From positions 6,696,001 to 6,760,000 of the forward strand of contig NZ_OZ245776.1 in the NCBI RefSeq assembly GCF_965227735.1: a stretch of DNA of 64,000 nt. The letters are read 5' to 3'. The position numbers were made by a program, and so were the translations under genes. Positions 8,862-17,520 of the stretch are shown in pieces. The DNA is from Larkinella sp965227735. Its GTDB lineage: Bacteria > Bacteroidota > Bacteroidia > Cytophagales > Spirosomataceae. Each line of letters begins with the position of its first letter. Position 1 is the stretch's first letter. Under the pieces are notes generated by a model. The model saw only the letters and a list, made by a program, of their open reading frames with translations. It was not told the DNA's origin and searched no databases.

Positions 8862-10469
8862 CTATTTTTCAGAAACTGCCGAGGCTTCGACTACCTTAAA
8901 AACCATGTTGCCGGTAAATGTCCGGCCGTAGGCATCCCGGGCGCGCACTTCGATGGTGTGTTCGCCAGCGGGCAGGTCACCGCCCAGTTTGGCTTTCCAC
9001 AAATGCGTCGACAGAACGGGTGCTGTAGGTTTCGTACCGCCCAATGGCTGTTCGGCGGAATCATACCGATACCGAACGCCGAGCAATCCCGGATCGGCTT
9101 CCTCGACCCGAATCATTGGTTTCCAGACTCCCTGCCCAATGCGGTATTCGAGCGAATCGCGCTTGCTGCCCTGGAAGAAGTTGGCATACAGGTCGTTACG
9201 GCCAACCTGCCCTTTGGTGATCGCTTTGGGCGCATACAAACCAATCTTGTAGGTTTCGGGCTGGTTGGCAATCCGGTAGTCGAACGAATATTGATTGCCG
9301 TTAAAAGTCAGGAACATATAGCCTTTGGGTGTTCCATCGCGCATGGTTGAAACCGGTACGCCCAGCGCGTTGTTTTCGCCGGAATACCAGTCGCCCGAGG
9401 TCGTACCGACATTATATTCGTGGTGCGGATTGGCCCGGTCCAGCCCGGCTTCCCTGCCGTAAAAAAAGTGCTGCTGAATGTGCGTGTGGGCCGAAAGCGA
9501 CAAGGTGTGCGGAAAGTTTTTGAGCGTATTGAACAACCGCTGGCGGTCGGCTATCCGAAACGATTCCCCCGCACCCTCGCTGAACAGCGGAATGTGATGA
9601 CACAAAACCACCAGATGATCCTTCGGTACGTGTTTTAAGTCGTTTTCGACAAACGCCAGTTGATCGGGGCGCAAACCGCCCTGGTAGCCATTCTGGTCGC
9701 GCGGGTCAGGGTAGAGAATGTCGTCCAGAACAATGAAATGCACTTTCCCCTGCGTGAATGCGTAGGTGTTGGGGCCATACATGGCTTCAAAACTTTCGTC
9801 CGACAAACTATCCGCTTTGACATCATAGTTCATATCGTGATTGCCCATCACCTGAAACCACGGCAGATCGAGTTTGCGAATGATGGTATTGTAGGCACCG
9901 AACAGCGCCGGATTGTCGCCCACCAGGTCGCCGAGGCTGATCCCGAACCGGAAATTGCCGGTTTTGCCCTGAAGTTCGGAAACTACTCCCCGGTCGAAAT
10001 GGGCAATCTGCTCCGTGGTGTAGGCTTGCGGATCGCCGAACACCAGAATTTGGTATTGGTCCGGCTCGTCTTGTTTAGTGAGTGCGAAATCGACGGATTT
10101 GGGCAACGGGCCGGTGGGGGCCACGCCCGGGAATTTCAGTTGCGGAGAACCGTTCGGTTTGTGCCGATAAAAGAACTGGGGCAAATTTTGCGCGTTGACG
10201 GGCAGTTTGTAGCCCGTCGGCTTGATTACAAAAAGAATATGATCCAGCCCGACCGGCAGTTGATACTGACCCTTGGCATCTGTCAGCACCACCTCACGGC
10301 CATTGGAAACCGGAACCTGCGCCAACCCTGGTTCGTTGCGGTCTTTTTTGCCGTTCTGGTTGCGGTCTTCAAAAACAAAACCCTGGGCGGTATTTTGGGC
10401 GTGAGCCAGCACCGAAAGTGTCATCAACGCACCGGACAGAAGCCCGCGTAATGTAGGATAGGAAAGCAT
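8862..10469 (-). CDS. Secreted calcineurin-like phosphoesterase with flanking beta domains
   Basis: A 535-residue protein with a signal peptide ending in AHAQ at residue 24. Three parts follow: an N-terminal SdrD/MetallophosN-like beta domain (GFVFEDRNQNGKKDRNEPGLAQVPVSNG, residues 30-70), the metallophosphatase core (FGDPQ near 144, GDLVGD near 181, GNHDMN near 210, then CHHIPLF and SAHTHIQQH), and a C-terminal MetallophosC beta domain (about 380-530). All metal-ligating motifs are intact. This three-domain form is common in Bacteroidota and acts outside the cytoplasm; the substrate is unknown. Convergent terminator is not obvious; it is co-oriented with the following glycosyltransferase gene. 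Confidence 0.88.
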   Translation of the reverse strand: MLSYPTLRGLLSGALMTLSVLAHAQNTAQGFVFEDRNQNGKKDRNEPGLAQVPVSNGREVVLTDAKGQYQLPVGLDHILFVIKPTGYKLPVNAQNLPQFFYRHKPNGSPQLKFPGVAPTGPLPKSVDFALTKQDEPDQYQILVFGDPQAYTTEQIAHFDRGVVSELQGKTGNFRFGISLGDLVGDNPALFGAYNTIIRKLDLPWFQVMGNHDMNYDVKADSLSDESFEAMYGPNTYAFTQGKVHFIVLDDILYPDPRDQNGYQGGLRPDQLAFVENDLKHVPKDHLVVLCHHIPLFSEGAGESFRIADRQRLFNTLKNFPHTLSLSAHTHIQQHFFYGREAGLDRANPHHEYNVGTTSGDWYSGENNALGVPVSTMRDGTPKGYMFLTFNGNQYSFDYRIANQPETYKIGLYAPKAITKGQVGRNDLYANFFQGSKRDSLEYRIGQGVWKPMIRVEEADPGLLGVRYRYDSAEQPLGGTKPTAPVLSTHLWKAKLGGDLPAGEHTIEVRARDAYGRTFTGNMVFKVVEASAVSEK

Positions 10470-10513
10470 GTTTGAAAAAGAAAAGAGTATACCGATTTAG
10501 TGATTCAATGTAA

Positions 10514-11680
10514 TCATTTTGTGGTGAAAATGCTGCCATTTCCAGCCGCAGACAGGGTCTTCGACCGCTGTCTGGGCTTTCGGTTGGAGCTTTCCGGGTT
10601 GACCGCCCGGTTTAAAGCTGCCAGAAATAGGAAATAGCCCCGCCCGTGCCAGGCCCGGAACTGCTCGCTTGCGTCGGCATCATAGTGGGGCATAAAATCA
10701 AGCAAACGGCTCAGATCGAAAGTATTGGAGGCAACGCCAACCCCGGCCCGCTGACCATCCAGCGCATTGCAGGCCTGCTCAAAATGGTTGGGTTGGGGAA
10801 TCATCAGGACGGGTTTTTCCAGGTAAAAGGCTTCGCAGACGGCTTCAAAACCGGCAGTGGTCACCACCGCCCGGCAAGCTTGCATGGCCTCCAGAAACCG
10901 TTGGCTGTGAATGGCGTGGAAGGTGAGCGTCGCGTCGATCCGCTCTTCTGTCGCCTGTGTTCCCGTGTGAAAACAACGCATCGGCAGATCCGGGTGTTGC
11001 TGATGGGCCTTTACCAGTTGGGAAACCAGCCCCGGCTGTGTGGTGTAAGCCAGCAAAAAATCGCCCTGGGTCGGATGGCGTTCGGTGGCTTCCCGGCGCA
11101 GCAGGGGAGGAACCACGCGCACCCGGCTGCCGGGCACATCGGGCTGCTGATCGAAAGACAGGGCCAGCAGTTCCCGGGCACCCCAGGCCGTTAGCCGGGA
11201 GGTAAGTTTAAACAGCAGCCGGTCCAGAAGCTGACCTTTCGGAAATGAAAACCGGGGATGAAAAGCCAGATACTGGTGGGCCACGCAGAGCATCGGCACT
11301 GTCGGGCGGTAAAAACCGTAGGTCAGTCCGCCCAGCAATTCATAAAAATTGATGACCAGATCCGGTTTCAGGGTTTCAATGGCATCCCGAATCTGACGCA
11401 TGCTACGCTGGTAGGTTTGGGCGTTTAAAACCGCCTTCAGTGCCGTTCTGGAAGGTTGCAGCGCATGGGTCCGGGTGTGGTAGACCAGACCGGGGCTGGG
11501 CAGGGGCGTGATCGGAGCCGGGAACTGCTCGCTGAAAAAGGCAGGGGTGGGGCGGTTTTGGGTTACCCCCACCAACGCACCAACCACCTCATGACCAGCG
11601 GTTTCGACCAACTGGGCAAATGAAAGAGCCTGCGTCAGGTGGCCGCGACCTTCTCCCTGTACCAGAAACAATAAGCGCAT
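10514..11680 (-). CDS. Glycosyltransferase (GT1/GT28-like, MurG fold)
   Basis: A 388-residue protein. The N-terminus FLVQGEGRGHLTQAL is the G-x-G-x-x-x-H nucleotide-sugar transferase signature of GT-B enzymes, and the C-terminal half has VTTAGFEAVCEAFYLEKPVLMIPQPNHFEQ, the donor-binding GT28-like motif, with HFEQ-N replacing MurG-like GQ/DHQ. It probably transfers a sugar to a lipid or cell-surface acceptor. The last 25-30 residues are unusually basic and come from a palindromic repeat (10549-10574) that overlaps the 3' end, so the natural C-terminus may have been altered. It is divergent from the GH1 gene, with 190 bases between them. Confidence 0.82.
   Translation of the reverse strand: MRLLFLVQGEGRGHLTQALSFAQLVETAGHEVVGALVGVTQNRPTPAFFSEQFPAPITPLPSPGLVYHTRTHALQPSRTALKAVLNAQTYQRSMRQIRDAIETLKPDLVINFYELLGGLTYGFYRPTVPMLCVAHQYLAFHPRFSFPKGQLLDRLLFKLTSRLTAWGARELLALSFDQQPDVPGSRVRVVPPLLRREATERHPTQGDFLLAYTTQPGLVSQLVKAHQQHPDLPMRCFHTGTQATEERIDATLTFHAIHSQRFLEAMQACRAVVTTAGFEAVCEAFYLEKPVLMIPQPNHFEQACNALDGQRAGVGVASNTFDLSRLLDFMPHYDADASEQFRAWHGRGYFLFLAALNRAVNPESSNRKPRQRSKTLSAAGNGSIFTTK
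10549..10574. repeat. Short palindrome overlapping the 3' end of the glycosyltransferase gene
   Basis: CAGACAG and CTGTCTG arms flank GGGTCTTCGACCG. The 16-mer GACAGGGTCTTCGACC recurs exactly at 42071-42086 inside the hairpin between the barrel and SDR genes, so both appear to be members of one dispersed palindromic family. Confidence 0.6.
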
Positions 11681-11855
11681 GAACGTAACTTTACGGTTTT
11701 CGGAAGCGAAGCTACGTTGGCAGGGTTACATGAATTTTACGGTCCGGTTATCAATGCGTGCGCATCCGGCGGTTTTTTACGACTTTATTAACACTTTCTT
11801 AACAGGTCAAACGCGTCGATGCCGCCCGAAACCCGCTACCTTTCCGCGTTCAATC

Positions 11856-11863
11856 TACCTTTG
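11856..11863 (+). promoter_or_regulatory. Candidate Bacteroidota -7 element upstream of the GH1 gene
   Basis: TACCTTTG fits the TAnnTTTG -7 consensus of the Bacteroidota primary sigma factor. A start about 7 bases downstream would fall at the proposed TTG codon (11872), giving an almost leaderless message. No convincing -33 TTG was found at the right distance. Confidence 0.4.
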
Positions 11864-11871
11864 TACCGCTT

Positions 11872-13230
11872 TTGCATCCTTCATCACCACCCTTTTCCCG
11901 CCAGGATTTCGGGGCCGACTTTGTCTGGGGAGCGGCCACAGCCGCCTATCAGATCGAAGGCGCCCACCAGACCGACGGACGCGGGCCTTCCATCTGGGAC
12001 ACCTTCACGCACGACAAACGCTGGGGGCGGTTGCGGGATCACGGCGACGTGGCCTGCGAATTTTACCACCGCTACGAAACCGATCTGGCTTTGTTAAAAT
12101 GTCTGGGTTTCAAGGCTTTCCGGTTTTCCCTGTCGTGGTCGCGGATCATGCCCGACGGAACGGGCCGGGTCAACGAGCGGGGACTTGATTTTTACAACCG
12201 CCTGATCGACACCTGTCTGGCGATGGGCATTGAACCCTGGGTCACACTCTACCACTGGGATTTGCCCCACGCCCTCGAAGCCAAAGGCGGCTGGACCAAC
12301 CGCGCGGTGATTCGCTGGTTTTCCGAATTCGTCGATTGTTGCACCAAAGCCTTCGGCCATAAGGTCAAAAACTGGATGGTGCTGAACGAGCCGCTGGTTT
12401 TTACGGCGGGCGGTTATTTTGCCGGTATTCATGCGCCGGGTCGGCGGGGACTGTGGAATTTTTTGCCGGCGGTTCATCACGCCGTAATCTGTCAGGGCGA
12501 AGGCGGGCGAATCATCCGCCGGAACGTACCTAACGCCCGGATTGGCACCACGCTTTTCTGCGCACCGGTCGAACCGCATACGCAGCAGGTGCGGGATGTT
12601 CGGGCGGCCGCCCGGATCGACGCGCTGGGCAACCGGTTATTTATCGAACCGAGTCTGGGGCTGGGCTATCCGGTTCGGGAAGCGCCCCTGCTGAAGCAGA
12701 TCATGACCAAATATGCCAACCTCGGCGATCTGCAACGGGCCACATTCGATTTCGATTTCATCGGGCTGCAAAACTACTTCCGGCTGGTGGTGCGGCACGA
12801 CTGGTTGACGCCGTATTTCTGGGCGCGGGAGGTGAAACCCCACCGGCGGCAGGTGACCACGACGACAGACATGGCGTGGGAGGTGTATCCGGCAGGAATT
12901 TATCAGGTAATCCGCCAGTTTTCGGCCTACGAAAAAGTCAACGAAATCATCATCACCGAGAACGGGGCGGCTTTTCCGGATCGGTTGGAGAACGGCGCGG
13001 TGAATGATCCGCAGCGGGTGGCGTTTTACCAGGCCTACCTCCGGGAAGTTTTGCGCGCCAAGCAGGAGGGCTTCAAGATCGGCGGTTATTTTGCCTGGTC
13101 GCTGATGGACAATTTTGAATGGGCCGAAGGCTACCGCCCCCGCTTCGGACTGGTTTATGTCGACTATTCCACCCAGCAGCGAATTATAAAGCAGTCGGGA
13201 CGCTGGTTTCGGGATTTTTTGACCTCATAA
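11872..13230 (+). CDS. Family 1 glycoside hydrolase (beta-glucosidase-like)
   Basis: A 452-residue cytoplasmic TIM-barrel enzyme. The N-terminal FVWGAATAAYQIEGA signature, the acid/base Glu E173 in VLNEPLV and the nucleophile E363 in IITENGAA are all present, as is the C-terminal MDNFEWAEGY motif. Family members release terminal beta-linked glucose, galactose or related sugars. No ATG is available in frame before the conserved N-terminus, so a TTG start at 11872 is used. It has no signal peptide. The gene is divergent from the glycosyltransferase and is monocistronic. Confidence 0.92.
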   Translation: MHPSSPPFSRQDFGADFVWGAATAAYQIEGAHQTDGRGPSIWDTFTHDKRWGRLRDHGDVACEFYHRYETDLALLKCLGFKAFRFSLSWSRIMPDGTGRVNERGLDFYNRLIDTCLAMGIEPWVTLYHWDLPHALEAKGGWTNRAVIRWFSEFVDCCTKAFGHKVKNWMVLNEPLVFTAGGYFAGIHAPGRRGLWNFLPAVHHAVICQGEGGRIIRRNVPNARIGTTLFCAPVEPHTQQVRDVRAAARIDALGNRLFIEPSLGLGYPVREAPLLKQIMTKYANLGDLQRATFDFDFIGLQNYFRLVVRHDWLTPYFWAREVKPHRRQVTTTTDMAWEVYPAGIYQVIRQFSAYEKVNEIIITENGAAFPDRLENGAVNDPQRVAFYQAYLREVLRAKQEGFKIGGYFAWSLMDNFEWAEGYRPRFGLVYVDYSTQQRIIKQSGRWFRDFLTS

Positions 13231-13277
13231 ACTTCAACGTCGGCCTTTGTTTGGCGTTTTGTGTTTCAGGTAACAAG

Positions 13278-13556
13278 TTATTGTTTTAGTGCGGCTTGCG
13301 ATCCGATGCGTGCGCCGTTTGTGTAAATAAATTCGGTTCGTAGTGGAAAATAGAAATTTGGGTAGTAATTTTCCACGTCGTAAAATTTACAATTTAACAG
13401 GTCAGGGATTACGCCCTTCAATAAATCTTCAATCATTAATCCAATTTGTTTGTTAGTATAGAAGCCCCTGGTAACTCCCGATCCAACCCGCCTGCCAAAT
13501 GTCAGGCAATCTGGTGCGGTCGTACTTCCAAGAACCAGCCTTTGTCTGGCTCGCAT
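13278..13556 (-). CDS. Uncertain AT-rich open frame, possible remnant
   Basis: A possible 92-residue product. The C-terminal 60 residues (from RGFYTNKQIGLMIEDLLKG onward, rich in N, F and Y) look like globular protein, while the N-terminal part does not. A longer version would start at 13652 but would overlap the desaturase start by about 50 bases, which is unlikely. I do not recognise it. It may be the tail of a decayed gene or chance coding in the 370-base gap. Confidence 0.3.
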   Translation of the reverse strand: MRARQRLVLGSTTAPDCLTFGRRVGSGVTRGFYTNKQIGLMIEDLLKGVIPDLLNCKFYDVENYYPNFYFPLRTEFIYTNGARIGSQAALKQ

Positions 13557-13599
13557 AAAATTTGAGGAACCCGGTCGGCTTGTCAACTGATTTGAATTG

Positions 13600-14697
13600 A
13601 TGCAAACACCCGTAAAATTTACCAATACCGGTCGGTCGCAGTTCTTTGCCACCGCTCGTCGCCGAGTTGATGCCTATTTTAAGGAAAACGGTATTTCGCC
13701 CACCGCTAATTTTGCCATGTGGTTCAAAACCATCTTTTTCCTGGGCGGCTATGCACTCCTGTATGGCCTGATCATTTCCAACCTGTTCAGTGCCTGGACG
13801 ATGCTGGGACTGGCCGTTTTGCTGGGCATTTTTGCCGCATTCATTGGCTTCAATGTCTCACACGACGCCATGCACGGTGCGTTTTCGTCCCGAAACTGGC
13901 TCAATAAAATCCTGAGCAGTAGTTTTTACTTCATCGGCGCCAATCCATATGTCTGGAAACTTTCCCACAACATTGTTCATCATACCTACACCAACATCTT
14001 CGGCCACGACGAAGACATTGATGTCGCGCCGGGTCTGATTCGGCTGGATGACGGCGAACGCTACCGGCCGTGGCAACGCTACCAGCACCTGTACGCCCTG
14101 CCGCTGTATTCGCTGACGTCGCTTTCCTGGGTTTTTCGGAAAGATTTTGTGAAATTTTTCCAGAAAAAAATCGGCCAGCACGCTAATCCGCGTCATCCGC
14201 GGCATGAATACATCACGTTGTTTGCCACCAAAGCGGCCTACTATTTCTGCTTTCTGGTGCTTCCTTACCTGGTTCTGGATCTGGCCTGGTGGCAGGTTGC
14301 GCTGGGTTTTGTCGTCATGCATCTGGTGGAAGGCGCCTTGATTGCCATTGTTTTTCAGATGGCGCACCTGGTGGAAGGAACCTCGTTTCCGGTTCCGGTC
14401 AATGGCATGAGCATTCAGGAAGCCTGGGCGGTTCATCAATTGCGGACAACCGCTAATTTTGCACCCCGCAGCAAGACGGCCGCCTTCTTCTGCGGTGGCC
14501 TAAACCGACAGATCGAACACCATCTCTTTCCCAAAGTCTGCCACATTCACTACCCGGCCATCACGGAAATCGTGAAAAAAACCGCCGAAGAATTTGAGCT
14601 GCCCTACCTGGAGAATCCCACATTTTTCTCCGCCCTGCATTCTCATTACCGCATCCTGAAAAGGCAGGGACGGCAGGAACTGGCCGAAGCGGCTTGA
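13600..14697 (+). CDS. Membrane fatty-acid desaturase (linoleoyl-CoA/Delta6 type)
   Basis: A 365-residue integral membrane di-iron enzyme. Three histidine boxes are intact: HDAMH at 88-92, HNIVHH at 123-128 and QIEHH at 304-308. The Q in the third box is characteristic of front-end (Delta5/Delta6-like) desaturases. Hydrophobic segments lie near 30-75 and 205-255. The likely role is to introduce a double bond in acyl chains for membrane fluidity. I start at the ATG at 13600 rather than the TTG three bases upstream. It is followed by a hairpin-rich region. Confidence 0.9.
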   Translation: MQTPVKFTNTGRSQFFATARRRVDAYFKENGISPTANFAMWFKTIFFLGGYALLYGLIISNLFSAWTMLGLAVLLGIFAAFIGFNVSHDAMHGAFSSRNWLNKILSSSFYFIGANPYVWKLSHNIVHHTYTNIFGHDEDIDVAPGLIRLDDGERYRPWQRYQHLYALPLYSLTSLSWVFRKDFVKFFQKKIGQHANPRHPRHEYITLFATKAAYYFCFLVLPYLVLDLAWWQVALGFVVMHLVEGALIAIVFQMAHLVEGTSFPVPVNGMSIQEAWAVHQLRTTANFAPRSKTAAFFCGGLNRQIEHHLFPKVCHIHYPAITEIVKKTAEEFELPYLENPTFFSALHSHYRILKRQGRQELAEAA

Positions 14698-14757
14698 AAA
14701 CTCATATAGGTTCTTGTTTTGGATTTATTTTCCTTCAAAATAGAATAAAATAAGGGG

Positions 14758-14850
14758 AATGCTAAATCTAAAATGATGAATGTTAAATGTATAAGTGATG
14801 AATTGATGACCACTTTTGCATTTAGCATTCATCATTTTAAATTTAGCATT
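14758..14850. repeat. AT-rich hairpin with TAAATG words (copy 1)
   Basis: Two 32-nt arms (14758-14789 and 14819-14850) match at 30 of 32 positions. Arms consist of AATGCTAAAT, AAAATGATGAATG and TAAATG words. A similar hairpin lies at 33777-33862. Confidence 0.85.
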
Positions 14851-14952
14851 CTTTTCCCATGAAACTCTAAGCAACTTTTATTCGGAAAAATCCGTCCGCT
14901 ATGCGGTTTTTCGGGTTTAAGAAGTTGTTTGAATTAAGGCCAGAGGCCTGTC

Positions 14953-15072
14953 CTGTCAATAGTCAATAAGATCCATCAGCTCGTGGTAGCTCCGGAGGAG
15001 CGGTCTAAAAACATCTTCAGGCCGCTCCTCCGGAGCTACCACGAGCTGATGGGTCTTATTGACTATTGACAG
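14953..15072. repeat. Long near-perfect palindrome, 51-nt arms
   Basis: Arms at 14953-15003 and 15022-15072 differ at one position (a G-T wobble in RNA), with an 18-nt loop. Arms run from CTGTCAATAGTCAATAAGA to a GC-rich core GTAGCTCCGGAGGAGCGG. Small palindromes (GGCCAGAGGCC, GCCCTTCCAGGGC) flank it on each side. Confidence 0.92.
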
Positions 15073-15219
15073 AACGCCCTTCCAGGGCTCTCCCCGGTTA
15101 ACTCAAACAGCTTGTAAGACATATCTTCTTGTAAATTCCTCCACGACGCAAACATTTGGGTTCAACACGATCTTCTATTGTCCACTGTTTTTCAGGCTTT
15201 TCTAGCCCGACTTTGGCTC

Positions 15220-16839
15220 ATGACCGATCGACCTGCTGTTAATATCCTCTGGTTCAAGCGAGATTTGCGTTTGCGCGATCATGCGCCTTTGCAGGCTGCT
15301 CTCAACGTGCGTAACCGACCGCTGCTGCTGGTATATGTTTTCGAGCCTGAAGTCATCGCCGATCCGAATTATGATCTGCGTCACTGGCGGTTTGTAACGG
15401 AGTCGCTGGCTGATCTGAACCAGCAACTTTCGGAGCTGGAAATAACCGTTCCGACGGTTTCTAAGTTCACCCACGAATGGCTTCCCTTTGTGTTCGACGA
15501 TGAGTCCGAATCGGTTGAGTCAATGGAACCGGAAGGCTCACCCCACATCTGGATTTTTCACCGGAGCGTGTTGGAGGTCTTTAACGCCCTGCACCAGATT
15601 TTCGCGATCGATACCATTTTTTCCTACGAAGAAACGGGGCTGAAAGTGACGTACGACCGCGATAAAGCCGTAGCCCGGTTCTGTCGTCAGGCTGGTATTG
15701 CCTGGCGGGAATTTCCGTCCAATGGCGTGATCCGGGGACTCAAAAACCGGGAAACCTGGGCGGACGACTGGCAACAAACCATGCGGTCGCCCCAGCAACA
15801 TCCCGACCTCAGCCGCTGGAAACCGGCCGATTTGCCCGACGAATGGTATCAAACCCAGTGCGGCCCCGACCTTCCCCCGGCGTGGCAGCAGCCCAACCCG
15901 CTGTTTCAGCCGGGCGGAGAACGGAATGCACACCGGTATCTGAACAGCTTTCTTGCGAAGCGAATTTCGCTTTATGCCCGGTCGATCTCCAAACCGCTGG
16001 CCAGTCGCCGGGGATGCAGCCGTCTGTCGCCCTACATCGCCTGGGGCTGTCTGAGCATCCGGCAGGTTTTTCAGGCGCAGCTAGCAGCCAAAAAGGACAT
16101 CGATGGCGTGTCGTTTCGTCGGCAATTCGAGGCTTTTGCTTCGCGACTGCGCTGGCACTGCCATTTCATTCAAAAATTTGAATCCGAAGACCGGATGGAG
16201 TTTCAAAACATCAACCGGGCTTTCGACGGATTGCAAAAAAATGAGAATCAGGCGCAGTACCGGGCCTGGTGCGACGGCCAAACGGGCTATCCGCTGGTAG
16301 ATGCCTGCATGCGTTGCCTGAAAGCGACGGGCTACATCAATTTCCGGATGCGGGCCATGTTAATGTCGTTTCTGAGTCATCATTTATTCCAGCACTGGCA
16401 GGAGGGAGCCTGGCACCTGGCCCGACTCTTCACCGATTTTGAACCGGGCATTCACTACGCGCAGGTGCAGATGCAAACCGGCATGACCGGGACCAATACC
16501 GTCCGGATTTATAATCCCGTCAAGCAGTCGCAGGACCACGATCCGGAAGGGGCTTTTATTCGCCAATGGGTACCCGAACTGGTCAATTGTCCGCTGGCCT
16601 ATCTCCACGAACCGTGGCAGATGCCGCCCCTGGAACAGCTCATGTGCCATTTTCAGGTTGGCATCGACTACCCGGCTCCGGTTATCGATACCGAAGAAAC
16701 CGGCCGCCGGGCGCGGTTGCTGCTCTACCAGCCGCGTGAAACCGAAACCGGTCAGGCAGAAATTGAGCGGATTCTGACGCGACACACGATTCCCATGAAA
16801 GCGAATCCGCTGCCTTTCGTGAGTGGAAAATCGCACTGA
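15220..16839 (+). CDS. Photolyase/cryptochrome family flavoprotein, divergent
   Basis: A 539-residue protein with an N-terminal photolyase antenna domain (ILWFKRDLRLRDHAPLQAAL, residues 8-27) and a C-terminal FAD-binding domain (SRLSPYIAWGCLSIRQVF, then INFRMRAMLMSFLSHHLF and RIYNPVKQSQDHDPEGAFIRQWVPEL). The segment that in E. coli PhrB carries the flavin-contacting Asn and proximal Trp (NNGGWQW) here reads as HYAQVQMQ, so these residues appear replaced. The protein probably absorbs blue light and either repairs pyrimidine dimers or signals. I use the ATG at 15220; a TTG at 15178 would add 14 residues of doubtful origin. Confidence 0.85.
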   Translation: MTDRPAVNILWFKRDLRLRDHAPLQAALNVRNRPLLLVYVFEPEVIADPNYDLRHWRFVTESLADLNQQLSELEITVPTVSKFTHEWLPFVFDDESESVESMEPEGSPHIWIFHRSVLEVFNALHQIFAIDTIFSYEETGLKVTYDRDKAVARFCRQAGIAWREFPSNGVIRGLKNRETWADDWQQTMRSPQQHPDLSRWKPADLPDEWYQTQCGPDLPPAWQQPNPLFQPGGERNAHRYLNSFLAKRISLYARSISKPLASRRGCSRLSPYIAWGCLSIRQVFQAQLAAKKDIDGVSFRRQFEAFASRLRWHCHFIQKFESEDRMEFQNINRAFDGLQKNENQAQYRAWCDGQTGYPLVDACMRCLKATGYINFRMRAMLMSFLSHHLFQHWQEGAWHLARLFTDFEPGIHYAQVQMQTGMTGTNTVRIYNPVKQSQDHDPEGAFIRQWVPELVNCPLAYLHEPWQMPPLEQLMCHFQVGIDYPAPVIDTEETGRRARLLLYQPRETETGQAEIERILTRHTIPMKANPLPFVSGKSH

Positions 16840-16852
16840 CAGCGTTTTCAAT

Positions 16853-17359
16853 TTAAAACCGCAGGACGTAATACTGACAAAGAAAGGTCTGCCCAAATTC
16901 CTGGATGGCTTTCTGGTAAGTCGGCTGAAAACCGTTGCGTTCATAAAACCGCATGAGCGGGGGGCGGGTAGCGTCGGTCTCCAGCCGAATCTCGTGGATG
17001 CCGCGCCGGAGGCATTCCACCCGGCAGAAATCCAGAATAGGGGCGAAGAGGTTCTGACCTGCAAATTGCCTTCGGATGGCGAGTTTATGAATAAAACCGG
17101 CCGTTTGGTCGGGCACCTCGCCGAAATAAAGGGGATCTTTCCACTGCAAGGTGAAGGTGGCCGCCGGAATTGCCATTTCGCCCTCTGCTGCTACAAACAT
17201 CACATAGCTATGGTCCCGGGTGTAGTCATCGAACAAATTGTCCGCCGTAAGGGTATCGATTTCCCACAGCGTCTGTCCGGTTTCCACGAGCCACTGACCT
17301 ACTTCGCGGACAATACTCAAAAAGATCTCAGGTTGGTCGTTTCGAAAGGTATACGTCAT
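16853..17359 (-). CDS. GNAT-family N-acetyltransferase
   Basis: A 168-residue cytoplasmic enzyme. The acetyl-CoA binding region is IHKLAIRRQFAGQNLFAPILDF (an R/Q-x-x-G-x-G/N type A motif, residues about 90-112), followed by RLETDATRPPLMRFYERNGFQP, the typical motif B. The substrate is unknown. The start at 17359 gives MTYTFRNDQPE; the frame continues upstream but with unrelated residues. It converges on the photolyase gene, with stops 13 bases apart. Confidence 0.82.
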   Translation of the reverse strand: MTYTFRNDQPEIFLSIVREVGQWLVETGQTLWEIDTLTADNLFDDYTRDHSYVMFVAAEGEMAIPAATFTLQWKDPLYFGEVPDQTAGFIHKLAIRRQFAGQNLFAPILDFCRVECLRRGIHEIRLETDATRPPLMRFYERNGFQPTYQKAIQEFGQTFLCQYYVLRF

Positions 17360-17520
17360 TTTTCTACAGATGCTCAGCGTTTTTAATTCGGTTGTCTTTA
17401 CACGGTAAAGGATTGACTGAACCAAGTAAACGATTTTTTTGCAACTGTAAAAACCGGATTCGCTGTAATGAAAACCGCTTTGATTCGTCTATGCCGGTAT
17501 CAACGCTAGCTTTCGACCTT

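Larger units (their letters stand above)
14698..15219. other. Gene-free region filled with nested hairpins
   Basis: No coding frame is convincing here. The stretch holds a TAAATG-type hairpin (14758-14850), an imperfect hairpin around CGGAAAAATCCG / CGGTTTTTCGG (14882-14914) that may terminate the desaturase gene, and a long palindrome (14953-15072) enclosed by an imperfect outer inverted repeat (14921-14938 with 15096-15113). Confidence 0.7.

Noticed and set aside
12094..12579. Antisense frame in the GH1 gene
   Set aside because: Opposite-strand shadow of a clearly coding region; no conserved features.
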